Source: Tenacibaculum finnmarkense genomovar ulcerans (GTDB taxonomy: Bacteria > Bacteroidota > Bacteroidia > Flavobacteriales > Flavobacteriaceae). Taken from it: a DNA stretch of 64,000 bases. Position 1 is the stretch's first letter; the number at the start of each line of letters is the position of its first letter. Where the stretch lies: NCBI RefSeq assembly GCF_900239495.1, contig NZ_OENE01000015.1:234300-298299 (forward strand), read 5' to 3'. Below are positions 34,230 through 44,406 of the stretch, piece by piece. A program made the position numbers and the translations under genes. Below the pieces are notes generated by a model. That model did no database searches. It worked only from the letters and a program-made list of their open reading frames with translations, and had not been told where the DNA came from.

Positions 34230-37200
34230 TTACGCAATTACACTGTTATTAACAATTACGCTATCGTTTATTAAATCTACAACAGCTATAATTTTTCTAA
34301 TATCTTGTTCATTAGAAAACACACCGATAATACCATTATCATGAGTTTCTGTAAATGGTGGTTTTACGAGTAATGATTTATCTAAAGTTCCGTTAATGTT
34401 TAAATAGTTAATTAGCTTATTAATAAAAGAAATTTGTGCTGGTTGTAAATTTTCATTTTGAATATAACTAGCAAATAATGTATTTACAACTTCTATATCT
34501 AAACCGATAATACTTCTTATAAATTTACCCAAAGGCAATTCGCCATATTCCTTTTGATAATCTTGTTTTGTGCTATTTTCTTCATCAAATAATAAAGATT
34601 CTAAAAGAGATAATTCTTTATCGGTTATTGGGATATTTTTATGCAATTTATCTATTACCAAATGAGATTTATTTTTCCTGATAAAAGCCTCAACTCTATC
34701 TTTATAACTTTGCAACCTTGTATAGGTTGGTAAAATATCCCGTTCTGAAATTTTAGTATCATACAATTCATCCTCTAAATCGGTATATATTGGAACAATA
34801 CTTTCTTTATCAATAAACTTTATCAATTCTCTTAACTCAAGTCTAATATACTCGATTTGCTGTATATCTATATTTGTCCAAAATTGTAGTTCTTTAATTT
34901 GATTGATTAATTGCAATTTATTTGCTACAACAGGAATATTCCTTTTCTTATAAAGCTTAATACCAATATCGTGAATTCTAGCAATATAATTTTCTTGGGA
35001 TTTAGCATTGTTTAAAATTGCTAATTGTAAGCGTAAAGACAATAAATCAAAACGTTTTGCTAACTCATCATTTTCATTCTTATTTGCAGATAAATTTGAT
35101 AAACTTGCACAAATATCCGCAATATCTCCTACCGTTAAATTATTCCATCTTTCTCTTTTTTTAAACTCAATAACCAATCTCAAATGCTTTCTTACCTCAA
35201 ATCTATCCTCATTTAAGGTGTTAATATCATTATGTAATTCATTAGTATAAACCTCAGCTAATACATCGTTTTTTTCAGAAGAAACAGTACTATTTCTAAT
35301 AGCATCAATAATATGTAATTTTGTTTCAAAAATATTTTGAGATATTGTTTTTGTGGCACTTGGACTTACGCCATCAGGAAACTCATCAAAATAATCAAAA
35401 TTAGAACAGAAATCAAATATTACAAACTTATCTTTATCCTTTGCTGGTCCAAATAAATTAGGTCTTAAACGAGTTCCTCTACCAATCATTTGCCAAAACT
35501 TAGCATAAGATCTTACTTGTTTAAAAAATACTAAATTTACAACTTGTGGCGCATCTACACCTGTATCCATCATATCTACAGAAACTGCAATTTGTGGCAT
35601 TTGATGCTGTTTATCATCACAAAATTTTTCTAGTAAATCTTGAGCTTTAGATTCGTAATTATCTATTACTTTTAAAAAACCGCCACTGTATTCTGGATAG
35701 CTTTTATTAAATCGTTCTTCAATAAAAATAGCATGTCTGTGGTTTTTAGCAAAAATGATGGTTTTACCCAACATATCGCCAGCATTTACTTTTATACCGT
35801 TTGTCATTACATAATCTAAAACAGTATCTACGGTTTTTGTATTGAATAAAAACTTATTTAGTAGCCCTTTATCTATTTGCGGAGTATCGTCATCTTCTAA
35901 AGTAAAATCGCCAAATTTTTCTTCAAATTTAATTTTATCTTTTGCTGATAAATCTTTATATTTAATTCCTTCGTGTAAAAATTTTATAGGAACATCCATT
36001 GCTTTTGGAGGCACTAAAAACTTATCATTTACAGCTTGTGTTAATTCATAAGCCATTGTTGGATTATCATCTTCAATACCAAATAAAGAATAGGTATTGT
36101 GGTCTACATCTTTTTTAGGTGTAGCAGTTAATCCGATTAAAATAGCATCAAAATAATCGAAAATAGCACCATATTTCTGATAAATAGACCTATGTGCTTC
36201 ATCTATTATAATTATATCAAAATGACCGACACCATAAAATCTAGTGTCTTCATTTTTTAAACTATCAATTTTATTCATAATAGTTGGATAGGTAGAAAAC
36301 ACCAAACGTGTACCTGTATCCTCTTTTTCTTTCGTTAAATCAATAGCAGATAAATGTGGTAAATGTTCCTTAAAAGCGTTCTTTGCCTGCGTTACTAAGG
36401 CATTTCTATCGGCTAAAAACAATACTCTTTTTGCCCAGTTACATTTTACAAACATATCTACAGCAGCAGCAGCAGTTCTGGTTTTTCCGCTACCTGTTGC
36501 CATTACTAACAAAGCTTCTCTATTTTTCCCTTTTAAATATCCTTGATGTGTTGTTACTAAAGAGTCTCCTATTCTTTTAAGCGCTTCTAACTGATAAGGT
36601 CGTCCAGCAATATTTGTATTTACAGTAAAATTTCGAATATCTTCTCTTGATTTTCGTTTTTCAATTAAAAATTCTAATTCTGATTTTGTATAAAAACCTG
36701 AAACCTCTCTTGACGGATAAAAAGTATCATCCCAAATAAAAGTTTCAAAACCGTTAGAATAAAATATAATAGGTCTTTGCCCTGTCATTTTCTCTAAACA
36801 ATCGGCATATAAAAATGCTTGATGCTTTCCTTTGGCTGCATCATGCAATGTACTTTTTGCCTCTATAACTGCTAAAGGTAAACCGTTGTCTCCCCATAAA
36901 ACATAATCGACGTAACCAACACCTGAAGGATTTGTAACTTTTGGCATTCCTGTTACAGAAAACTCTATATCTAAACCCTTTTTTAAACTATTAAATCCCG
37001 CTTCTTTTAATAAAACATCTATAAATAATTTACGTGTTTCTGATTCGGATGTAAGAATTGGAATTGCTTCGGCTTCATTAATTTCAGCTTTTCGAAATAT
37101 TTTCCTTGCCAATAATTCTTCTTGCTGTTGTTGTACTTGTAATTTTAAAACCGCATTTTCTTTTTGTAATTCCTCTTTTTTTTCTTTAGTATTTTTTAAT

Positions 37201-37694
37201 TCCTTTAGTTTTACTTCTGCTTCTTCTGCCCTAGATTGAAGTTCTTTTGTGGTTTTATCTTTAATACTTCCTTCTAGTTCACCTATAAAACTCTCATTAA
37301 AATCAAGGATTTCTGGGTTTAATTTACTGTAATATTTACTAAGGTATGTCGAAAACCTAAAAATACTTCTTAAACAAACCAACGCTTGTTCCTTTGAAAC
37401 TGTTCTTCCATGAGCAGCATCATTCCCGATTTTACGAACTAAATCGAGTTCTCTAAACATCATTCTGTTTACAGTTTCTCTAAAAGATTTATCAAACAGC
37501 AATGCCGATAAATTAACATCGTACGGACGCTTCATATCTGTATCGTTATCATACAGCCAATTAATACCCAATTCGAGTGTTATTCGACATTGTAAAGCTG
37601 CATATTTTGGTGCTATAAATGTATATTTTTCTGCTATTACAGCTTCGTTATACATTTGAATAAATTCCTCTTTTAAAAAACTAAAGTTACTCAT
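34230..37694 (-). CDS. hsdR: Type I restriction enzyme, motor/nuclease subunit HsdR with N-terminal DUF4145
   Basis: A 1154-aa subunit that translocates and cuts unmodified DNA. Residues about 15-125 resemble DUF4145 (FRELDLVRKIGNDAAHG), followed by a coiled coil (about 150-195, ELQSRAEEAEVKLKELKN). The PD-(D/E)xK nuclease core is YVDYVLW (D263) ... AVIEAKS (E278, K280). The helicase has Walker A MATGSGKTRTAA (about 399-410), DEAH (498-501) and SAT-like LTATP, then QMIGRGTRLRPN. The C-terminus is of the EcoEI_R type. Last gene of the leftward hsd operon, 11 nt after the 940-aa gene. Confidence 0.95.
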   Translation of the reverse strand: MSNFSFLKEEFIQMYNEAVIAEKYTFIAPKYAALQCRITLELGINWLYDNDTDMKRPYDVNLSALLFDKSFRETVNRMMFRELDLVRKIGNDAAHGRTVSKEQALVCLRSIFRFSTYLSKYYSKLNPEILDFNESFIGELEGSIKDKTTKELQSRAEEAEVKLKELKNTKEKKEELQKENAVLKLQVQQQQEELLARKIFRKAEINEAEAIPILTSESETRKLFIDVLLKEAGFNSLKKGLDIEFSVTGMPKVTNPSGVGYVDYVLWGDNGLPLAVIEAKSTLHDAAKGKHQAFLYADCLEKMTGQRPIIFYSNGFETFIWDDTFYPSREVSGFYTKSELEFLIEKRKSREDIRNFTVNTNIAGRPYQLEALKRIGDSLVTTHQGYLKGKNREALLVMATGSGKTRTAAAAVDMFVKCNWAKRVLFLADRNALVTQAKNAFKEHLPHLSAIDLTKEKEDTGTRLVFSTYPTIMNKIDSLKNEDTRFYGVGHFDIIIIDEAHRSIYQKYGAIFDYFDAILIGLTATPKKDVDHNTYSLFGIEDDNPTMAYELTQAVNDKFLVPPKAMDVPIKFLHEGIKYKDLSAKDKIKFEEKFGDFTLEDDDTPQIDKGLLNKFLFNTKTVDTVLDYVMTNGIKVNAGDMLGKTIIFAKNHRHAIFIEERFNKSYPEYSGGFLKVIDNYESKAQDLLEKFCDDKQHQMPQIAVSVDMMDTGVDAPQVVNLVFFKQVRSYAKFWQMIGRGTRLRPNLFGPAKDKDKFVIFDFCSNFDYFDEFPDGVSPSATKTISQNIFETKLHIIDAIRNSTVSSEKNDVLAEVYTNELHNDINTLNEDRFEVRKHLRLVIEFKKRERWNNLTVGDIADICASLSNLSANKNENDELAKRFDLLSLRLQLAILNNAKSQENYIARIHDIGIKLYKKRNIPVVANKLQLINQIKELQFWTNIDIQQIEYIRLELRELIKFIDKESIVPIYTDLEDELYDTKISERDILPTYTRLQSYKDRVEAFIRKNKSHLVIDKLHKNIPITDKELSLLESLLFDEENSTKQDYQKEYGELPLGKFIRSIIGLDIEVVNTLFASYIQNENLQPAQISFINKLINYLNINGTLDKSLLVKPPFTETHDNGIIGVFSNEQDIRKIIAVVDLINDSVIVNNSVIA

Positions 37695-37705
37695 GTCAAT
37701 TTTTT

Positions 37706-40528
37706 TTAAATACTCTTTTCTAATTTTGAAAATATATTACTATGAAATGATTTTACTGCTTTTACCCTTGAATAATCAAATTCTTGTTTATCATTTAAAT
37801 CTATTATATGACTACAATTATCGCACTCAAAAATGTTTGACATTGTATTTAATTTATTATACGTTTCTGAAATAAACTGTACATTATCATTCTTGTTATA
37901 GTTTGGAACTTGAAAACCGCAATTTTTAATTTCTAGCAGTACTTCTTTAAACTTTGCTGTTTCAATATTTCCTTGACTCCATCTAAACCACCATTTCCCA
38001 TCTTCTCTTTGCCCGCTTTTCTGTATAGAATCTGTTCCTATTTTAGACTTAAACCAATTTAATACTCTATTGTATTCATCTATATCAATTCCTTTTTCTT
38101 TGGTTTCTGTACCACATTTCGGGCAACAAATAATTCCTAAATCTAAATGTCCAACGGTATGACCATTATAATTATACCCAAACCTTTCTGTTGTATTTTT
38201 TCTTGCTATTAATTTTTGTGTACTACAACAAGACAAACAATTATTACAAATATACCAGCCACTTTTTTCTGGTTCAGCTGCTTGTGAAGAACGGCATTTT
38301 ACAGTTGTTCTACTATCTATAACATCTGAACATTTACCATTTAAACAATGGCTTAAATACACGTTTTTATCTGGTTTCCCACAGCTTTCATTTGTACAAG
38401 AAAAATGTGAAACTCTATGAAAACCATATTTTGAATTACCATTAGGTCTTAAAATTGTGTTACAAGATTTACATTTTAAATGTTCTAAAAATCTGTTGAC
38501 TTTATTTATAACACCTAAAACAATTTCGTATTGTTGTTGGTTAAATGGTATGTCTAAAATTGTTAAAACATCTTCTAAAGTATAATCTCGCCAATTTTCG
38601 GGCGTGTTTTGTGTTCTACAAATTTCAAAACAAGGCGTATTTTCACACCACCAAAATTCAAAGTTTTCTTGTGTAGATAATACAGGTTCTCCTGTAATTT
38701 TATGCAATGCTTTTCTTCCATCACAAAAAGATGAAAACCTTGGTTTATAATCTGTTTTTTTAGTTGCATAACTAATTTGCTGGTCTTCACCTTTACCGTG
38801 AATAATAGATTCAGTTTTCGTTCTTCCAGTACATTCACTAAAAAAACCATTAATCTCTAATAAATCTTGCGGAGTTTTAATTTGATTTGCAATGATTTCA
38901 AACATTGTTTGTTGATTGGTAATTGTATCATTTTTTAAATCGCTGGCTATTTTTAAAATAACGCTTAACGTAAAATCTAATCCAACACCGTTTATACTTT
39001 TTGCATAAACATTATCTTGATAATCAAATGTTATTATTTTTAGCAAATCGTCTAGACCTACATTTAAAACATTTGTTGTTATCAACATTAATATTTTCTT
39101 AAAAAATATTTTTTGATGTTCAGAAGAAAGAAATCCTGTATAAATTACCGCATTATTATAATCTAATTCATCAGTATAATCTTGTACAAATAAATACATC
39201 TTTATAAATTCTGACGATTTATTTAAAATAGTTGTCAAAAATTCTTTCTGAAATTCCTCAGGATTTATTTTATCTTTAAAAAATAAAATTGGTGTTAAAG
39301 TTGTTATTTCTTTTATTTCATCTATTTGATAATGACTTTTATAAAATAATTCTCGACGTTCTTTTTCTGATAAATTTATTATAATTTTTTCGAGTTCCAT
39401 TTTATAAGAAACACTGATATCATATTCTAATAACTTTTTATTTAAAAGATGTTTCCATTCTAAAATGTAATTATAAATAACATCAATAGGAAAAAAATCT
39501 AAATTATTTGCAAACCATAATTCTAATAATATTTCGGGGCGTAATTGATTAAAATCAATAGTTATATTGGTTTTTAAGTAGTTTAAAATATTTAGAATAT
39601 TCTTAACTTCTACACCTTCTACTATTTTAGTATAAACAATTTCTAAAAGATTTTTTTTGTCGGCTATTTTTAATTTATTTAACAAAGCGTAATCATCTTT
39701 AACGCCTTCTAAAACATAATTAATAAGAAGCTCTTTAACATCATTAAATAAAATTGGATAATTTGTTGTTTTTAAAATTTCGAATTTATCGACAGAACTA
39801 AGCTCTTCGTAAATTTTTGTATTTACAGGAAGCCCTAATTTTTCTAAAAGAGTAAGAATTGTTAGCGTGTTATTTAACTTTAACGAAATTAAATATTCTT
39901 GATTATTTAAATTTTTATCAAAAAGTGCTGCTAGTTCTATTTTCTGTGCTTCTTTTAAAACAAAATCTTCTTTATTTGCTAAATTTAAGGCAAGGTTTAA
40001 AAAACTTGGATGTTTTAAAAAACTATTCGAAATTAAAAATACGATATCTGTTTCGTCTGCTACTCTGTATAATTTTGTCGCATGTTTTCTTTTACTATCT
40101 AAATCTCTAGTAAAAATTTCAAAAATGACTAATTCATTTTCTTTTAATAACATCGGATTAACTCCTGTAACAACATCGCCTTTAAAATAAACACTTTCTA
40201 AGGTTGCCTGCTTTACAAAACCATATTCGCCTTTATTACTACGATTGTAATACCAATCTATAGTTCCTATAAATTTCTCTGAAGTATCTATTATTTTTCG
40301 GGGGATTGGTTTTCTTCTTTGAGGTTTTCTTTTTTCTGATAACTGTTTTTTTTGTTGAGCTATTTTATGTTGAATTTCGCTATTATTATGGATTGCTAAA
40401 ATTTTTAAACAAGTTTCATCAGATAACTTTTGATGTAAATTATCTATTGTAATCTCTAAATATTGCTCGTATAATTTTAAGCCATCAAAAGACAGCTTTA
40501 AGTTTTTAATAAGTTCTGAAACACGCAT
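37706..40528 (-). CDS. Unrecognised 940-aa RM-island protein with cold-shock-like domain and many CxxC pairs
   Basis: No family recognised for the full length. The first 25 residues (MRVSELIKNLKLS) recall the IF2_N module. Residues 86-155 look like a cold-shock/OB domain: FIGTIDWYYNRSNKGEYGFV, then VYFKGDVV. A long helical middle (160-560) follows. From about 600 there are many paired cysteines: C602, C628, C633, C637, CKSC 686-689, C711, C716, C728, C733, C745, CNNCLSCC 761-768, CCPKC 801-805, CDNC 902-905. This suggests several zinc ribbons and nucleic-acid binding. Its place between hsdS and hsdR, with 11 nt to hsdR, ties it to the RM system. Confidence 0.75.
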   Translation of the reverse strand: MRVSELIKNLKLSFDGLKLYEQYLEITIDNLHQKLSDETCLKILAIHNNSEIQHKIAQQKKQLSEKRKPQRRKPIPRKIIDTSEKFIGTIDWYYNRSNKGEYGFVKQATLESVYFKGDVVTGVNPMLLKENELVIFEIFTRDLDSKRKHATKLYRVADETDIVFLISNSFLKHPSFLNLALNLANKEDFVLKEAQKIELAALFDKNLNNQEYLISLKLNNTLTILTLLEKLGLPVNTKIYEELSSVDKFEILKTTNYPILFNDVKELLINYVLEGVKDDYALLNKLKIADKKNLLEIVYTKIVEGVEVKNILNILNYLKTNITIDFNQLRPEILLELWFANNLDFFPIDVIYNYILEWKHLLNKKLLEYDISVSYKMELEKIIINLSEKERRELFYKSHYQIDEIKEITTLTPILFFKDKINPEEFQKEFLTTILNKSSEFIKMYLFVQDYTDELDYNNAVIYTGFLSSEHQKIFFKKILMLITTNVLNVGLDDLLKIITFDYQDNVYAKSINGVGLDFTLSVILKIASDLKNDTITNQQTMFEIIANQIKTPQDLLEINGFFSECTGRTKTESIIHGKGEDQQISYATKKTDYKPRFSSFCDGRKALHKITGEPVLSTQENFEFWWCENTPCFEICRTQNTPENWRDYTLEDVLTILDIPFNQQQYEIVLGVINKVNRFLEHLKCKSCNTILRPNGNSKYGFHRVSHFSCTNESCGKPDKNVYLSHCLNGKCSDVIDSRTTVKCRSSQAAEPEKSGWYICNNCLSCCSTQKLIARKNTTERFGYNYNGHTVGHLDLGIICCPKCGTETKEKGIDIDEYNRVLNWFKSKIGTDSIQKSGQREDGKWWFRWSQGNIETAKFKEVLLEIKNCGFQVPNYNKNDNVQFISETYNKLNTMSNIFECDNCSHIIDLNDKQEFDYSRVKAVKSFHSNIFSKLEKSI

Positions 40529-40667
40529 TAACTTTATGTATAACGCTAAAAAAACAACATCATTTATTACCCTTAAAAATTATTTATTGAAGGGTACGTA
40601 TTGAAATTATAAGTGAAGTTTTTCATAGCAATTCTCTTTTTTTTCAATTTAGCCTAAATGTACTTAT
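40529..40667. other. Gap between hsdS and the 940-aa gene with a hairpin
   Basis: A 7-bp stem TACCCTT / AAGGGTA (40568-40574 and 40590-40596) with a 15-nt loop lies here. No TAnnTTTG element is seen on the minus strand. This is the widest gap inside the island and may attenuate or process the transcript. Confidence 0.4.
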
Positions 40668-41867
40668 TTATTCTTTAACTAACGCTCCTTTAAAGGCTTT
40701 TTGTAACAAGCTATTAAATAAATCTTCGCTTTTTTGTAAAGATACTTCTGCTTGTTTTTTTTGATTTTCTATAATTTTAACTCTTTCTGCAAATTCATTT
40801 TGAAGTTTTAGCGGAGGATTCATAAAATCTAAATCTCTCAAAATTGATAAATTAATATTCTTTTGAGCTGATTCTGGAGCTGAATCTTCTAATATTTTCT
40901 GTAAAAAAGAAATCCAAAATTGAGTATAAATAACATTTGTTTTTTCATTAGGAATAAATCCGACAACGCTATCAGGAAAACAAGCATCAAAAGTTAAAAT
41001 CCCTGTTTTTGCAATATTTGCAGCAATAGTTATACATAAAGTTCCAGAATCCCACATTTTACTTTGTGCTAAACCAATTTCTGAATATGTTGATTTAAAT
41101 TTAGTTATATAACCGCCTGAATTTGCAACATCTCCAGTTTGAATTAATGGATATTCTCCACCTAATAACTCTGGTGCATTTCTTGGTCTGTGCTTAGATT
41201 TTCCTCTATCTAATTTACCAACTTCATTAAACTTAACTTTCTCCCAACCTTTCGGATTTAAAACAGGGTCACCAAACATTTCAAGAAATAAACTTTGTGT
41301 TAAAGCGTCATATTTATCAATTAATTGTTTGTTTAATTGACGGATTTTATCAGCTTGTTCTAAAATACTTGCTATCTTTTTTTGAATTTCTAATGATGGT
41401 AATGGGATTTTATTACCTAATATCTCTTTTTTTCCAATATTAATTTGTAGACCACCACTTGCAAATTTTTTGTAATAACTTTTATTTTCTGACCTATTTA
41501 AAGCATATTGTAAATAAGGGACAAAAACTTGTTTATCATCTTTAATTATTAATTTACCAACTCGTTGATTCTGTAATAAAAATTTACCCTCTGTTTTAAC
41601 AATAGTTGGAACTCCTAAAATTTTAGGATCTCCTGCCAAATCGGTCATTGCAATAACTATATCGCCATCTTTTAGTAAATAATCCGAATATAAATTAATG
41701 AATTTATTAGGTAAAAACCTTTTATTATGATGCAAATCGAAATATCCTCCAGGTCTAATACTACTCATTCTACAACTTAATGTATCTGATATTTCTACAT
41801 AATCTTTAGATTTAAAAGCAAACCCGTTCTTTAAATCACAAACTTTACTTAATTCAACTAACTCCAT
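40668..41867 (-). CDS. hsdS: Type I restriction enzyme specificity subunit HsdS
   Basis: A 399-aa DNA-recognition subunit with two target-recognition domains. The first (1-145) ends in the conserved LPSLEIQKKIASILEQADKI helix, and the second (from about 205) ends in LKLQNEFAERVKIIENQKKQ followed by the distal coiled coil. Each TRD starts with the usual SKVCDLKNG- or NEVGKLDRG-type element. It overlaps hsdM by 1 nt (TAATG) and so is translationally coupled. Confidence 0.94.
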   Translation of the reverse strand: MELVELSKVCDLKNGFAFKSKDYVEISDTLSCRMSSIRPGGYFDLHHNKRFLPNKFINLYSDYLLKDGDIVIAMTDLAGDPKILGVPTIVKTEGKFLLQNQRVGKLIIKDDKQVFVPYLQYALNRSENKSYYKKFASGGLQINIGKKEILGNKIPLPSLEIQKKIASILEQADKIRQLNKQLIDKYDALTQSLFLEMFGDPVLNPKGWEKVKFNEVGKLDRGKSKHRPRNAPELLGGEYPLIQTGDVANSGGYITKFKSTYSEIGLAQSKMWDSGTLCITIAANIAKTGILTFDACFPDSVVGFIPNEKTNVIYTQFWISFLQKILEDSAPESAQKNINLSILRDLDFMNPPLKLQNEFAERVKIIENQKKQAEVSLQKSEDLFNSLLQKAFKGALVKE

Positions 41868-43441
41868 TATTGCATCAATTTTTCAAGATTCAACAAAGCA
41901 GTGTTTCTTAAATTGTCTAATTCTTTAATTTGAGCAATTAAAGTTGCTGGTTTTTCGTACACAATTTCTTCATAGACAATTTCCTTGTATCGGTTTATAG
42001 ATAAATCCCAATCGTTATCAATAATTTCTTGTTTTGGTACTAAGAAAGATTGTTTTGTTCTATCGGCATATTTTTTAGAAATTGCCTTTTTATCAGCTAT
42101 ATTTAAGTTTAAAACCTCATCGGCATCTGCTAATATTTGCGGGATATCACATTTCCCTTTTACGGCTTCTTTTACCTTTTCTGGTTCTGAGAAACATTGT
42201 TCAAAAATTTCTTCATCGACTAACAAACTACGTTTATCGTCTAAACTTAATCCGTCTGCTTTCATATCATAAAACCAAACATCTTCAGTACCTCCCGAAT
42301 TGGTTTTAGTGAAAAATAAAATAGCAGTACTTACACCTGCATACGGTTTAAAAACTCCTGAAGGCATCGAAATAACGCCTTGTAATTGTTGATTTTCCAC
42401 CAATTCTTTTCTGATAGATTTATGTGCATTCGAGCTACCAAATAAAACGCCATCAGGCACAATTACGGCTGCTCTTCCTCCTATTTTTAACATTCTTAAC
42501 ATTAATGATAAAAATAGTAATTCCGTTTTTTTAGTTTTGGTAACTTTTAACAAACTACTTTCTACTTCGTCATAATCTAAACTTCCTTTAAATGGCGGAT
42601 TAGCCAAAATTAAAGAATACGCTTCGTTTACATCGGCATTGCTTTCGCTTAACGCGTCTTTTCCTATTAAAGTAGGGTTGTCCATTCCGTGCAATTGCAT
42701 ATTCATTGCACCAATACGTAACATTGTCGGGTCAAACTCGATACCATTAAACATAGTATTGTTAAAATGATTTCTAAATTCCTGTTGATTAAACCAATCT
42801 TGATGTTTTTTAGAAATATATTCACCTGCGGATACTAAAAAACCTGCTGTTCCCGAACTTGGGTCGCAAATAGTATCGTCTTGTTTTGGTTGCATAATTT
42901 CGACCATCATACGAATAATATGGCGAGGCGTTCTAAACTGTCCATTTGTACCTGCTTCTGCAATTTTAGAAAGCATGTATTCGTATAAATCTCCTTTTAC
43001 GTCTTTTTTATCTAAATCTAAACTATCTATTTGTTGTACAACTTTGTCTAACAATTTTGGCGATTGAATCATAAAAATAGCGCCTTTCATATATTTTGCA
43101 AATACACCACCTTGTGTACCAACATTTTTCATAAAGTCGAATACTGTTAAATCTTCTAAATCTTTTTGAGGCTTAGTAAACAAATCGAACATTACTTCTG
43201 GATCTTTTTCTTTAAAACTACTCCAGCGCAATGGTCTTTGTGCTTCTGAGTATAATTTAGCTGCTTGAGAAATACCTAATAAATTTTGTGATTTTTCAGC
43301 CTGAGTTTGTCGGGCATCTAATTGTTTTAAAAATATTAAATAGGTAAATTGTTCTATTACTGTTAACGGATTAGAAATTCCTCCTGTCCAGAAATCATTC
43401 CAAATTTTATCAATCTTACTTTTTAATTCTCCTGTAATCAT
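41867..43441 (-). CDS. hsdM: Type I restriction enzyme, N6-adenine methyltransferase subunit HsdM
   Basis: A 524-aa modification subunit. After the N-terminal HsdM helical domain (MITGELKSKIDKIWNDFW), the SAM site motif I is DPSSGTAGF (193-201) and catalytic motif IV is ANPPF (280-284), both canonical. KYMLSKI-like GDLYEYMLSKIAEAGTNGQFRTP lies before motif I, as in other HsdM. It overlaps hsdS by 1 nt. The methylase-like gene two positions upstream has a changed motif IV; this one is intact. Confidence 0.96.
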   Translation of the reverse strand: MITGELKSKIDKIWNDFWTGGISNPLTVIEQFTYLIFLKQLDARQTQAEKSQNLLGISQAAKLYSEAQRPLRWSSFKEKDPEVMFDLFTKPQKDLEDLTVFDFMKNVGTQGGVFAKYMKGAIFMIQSPKLLDKVVQQIDSLDLDKKDVKGDLYEYMLSKIAEAGTNGQFRTPRHIIRMMVEIMQPKQDDTICDPSSGTAGFLVSAGEYISKKHQDWFNQQEFRNHFNNTMFNGIEFDPTMLRIGAMNMQLHGMDNPTLIGKDALSESNADVNEAYSLILANPPFKGSLDYDEVESSLLKVTKTKKTELLFLSLMLRMLKIGGRAAVIVPDGVLFGSSNAHKSIRKELVENQQLQGVISMPSGVFKPYAGVSTAILFFTKTNSGGTEDVWFYDMKADGLSLDDKRSLLVDEEIFEQCFSEPEKVKEAVKGKCDIPQILADADEVLNLNIADKKAISKKYADRTKQSFLVPKQEIIDNDWDLSINRYKEIVYEEIVYEKPATLIAQIKELDNLRNTALLNLEKLMQ

Positions 43442-43478
43442 TGTTTTTGTTTCGTTTTTGTGTGCTTTTGTTGTTGGG

Positions 43479-44360
43479 TTAGATGTTTTCTTTGTATGTT
43501 TTTTTAAACCATAAAAGTATCTCTAATAATCCGTTTCTTAAAGATTCTACAGCATAATTTGAAATCATATATCCATCATTATGTTGTTCTTCTAAATAAT
43601 GAATATACCTTCCACAAGTAAAATAAATCCATTTTTGTAAATTTTCAATTTCTATTGTTTGATAAACGTTCGTTACTGGTTTGTAACCTCTATCTTTTGA
43701 AATATTTCCAGAAAGGTGTTTTAAAATTTTATTAAAAGAATCTTTAGAATTTGGAATAACCCTAATATTTTCAAGTTGTACAAAACAACTTTCTTGAATG
43801 CTTCTAATATTTGTTAAAACTCCTTTTAACTCACTATTATTTTTTGGAAGTGATTTTATTAATAAATCTAAAATATTTTCTTCTACAGAATCTGGTAAAT
43901 ATCCTAAGTCGAATATTTCAAAAATATCTGAATATTTTTTTTTTACTCTTCTAATTTCTATATTCTCTACTTCTATTTTTATATCTTCTAAAAGTTGCTC
44001 ATTATCTGTTCCTTTTATATAATATTTACCGTAACTGTCTTCAAAAATATTATTTTTTTGATAATCAGGTTGTCCTGTATAAATAAAATAAGGTAGTATT
44101 TTATCTTTATTATATGCTATTAAAAAATCTCTTGAAGCACTCAAACCTTTTAAATTTGTAGTAGTATCGGCTTTATTAAGTTTAACTTTTGCATCAAGAA
44201 TTACAGCATCATAAAAGCCATCTTTTTCTTTTAACTTTACCATTCCTTCTTCATGAGATTCAACAGCTTCTATAATAATATCATCTTGTTCTGCTAAAGT
44301 TATAAATGATGTTCCTCTTGTTTTGTACTCATCATCAATCCATAATACGTTATATGTCAT
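43479..44360 (-). CDS. Response-regulator-like receiver protein with an unrecognised C-terminal domain
   Basis: A 293-aa protein. Residues 1-125 fit a receiver domain: acidic pocket VLWIDDE (D9, D10), phospho-acceptor AVILDAKV (D56), signalling Thr in FIYTGQ (T95) and the conserved Lys in YYIKG (K116). Residues 125-293 are helical (GYLPDSVEENILDLLIKSL, EIENLQKWIYFTCGRYIHYL) and match no DNA-binding or enzymatic output I know. It lies between the methylase-kinase fusion and hsdM, 37 nt from hsdM, so it is probably the phosphorylation partner of the fusion. Confidence 0.8.
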   Translation of the reverse strand: MTYNVLWIDDEYKTRGTSFITLAEQDDIIIEAVESHEEGMVKLKEKDGFYDAVILDAKVKLNKADTTTNLKGLSASRDFLIAYNKDKILPYFIYTGQPDYQKNNIFEDSYGKYYIKGTDNEQLLEDIKIEVENIEIRRVKKKYSDIFEIFDLGYLPDSVEENILDLLIKSLPKNNSELKGVLTNIRSIQESCFVQLENIRVIPNSKDSFNKILKHLSGNISKDRGYKPVTNVYQTIEIENLQKWIYFTCGRYIHYLEEQHNDGYMISNYAVESLRNGLLEILLWFKKTYKENI

Positions 44361-44406
44361 TTTCTTTATTTTATAAAATTATTAATTTAAAATTAGATTG
44401 TTATTC

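Noticed and set aside
38575..38850. 91-aa minus-strand frame inside the 940-aa gene
   Set aside because: It lies wholly within the larger same-strand gene in another frame and has no motif.
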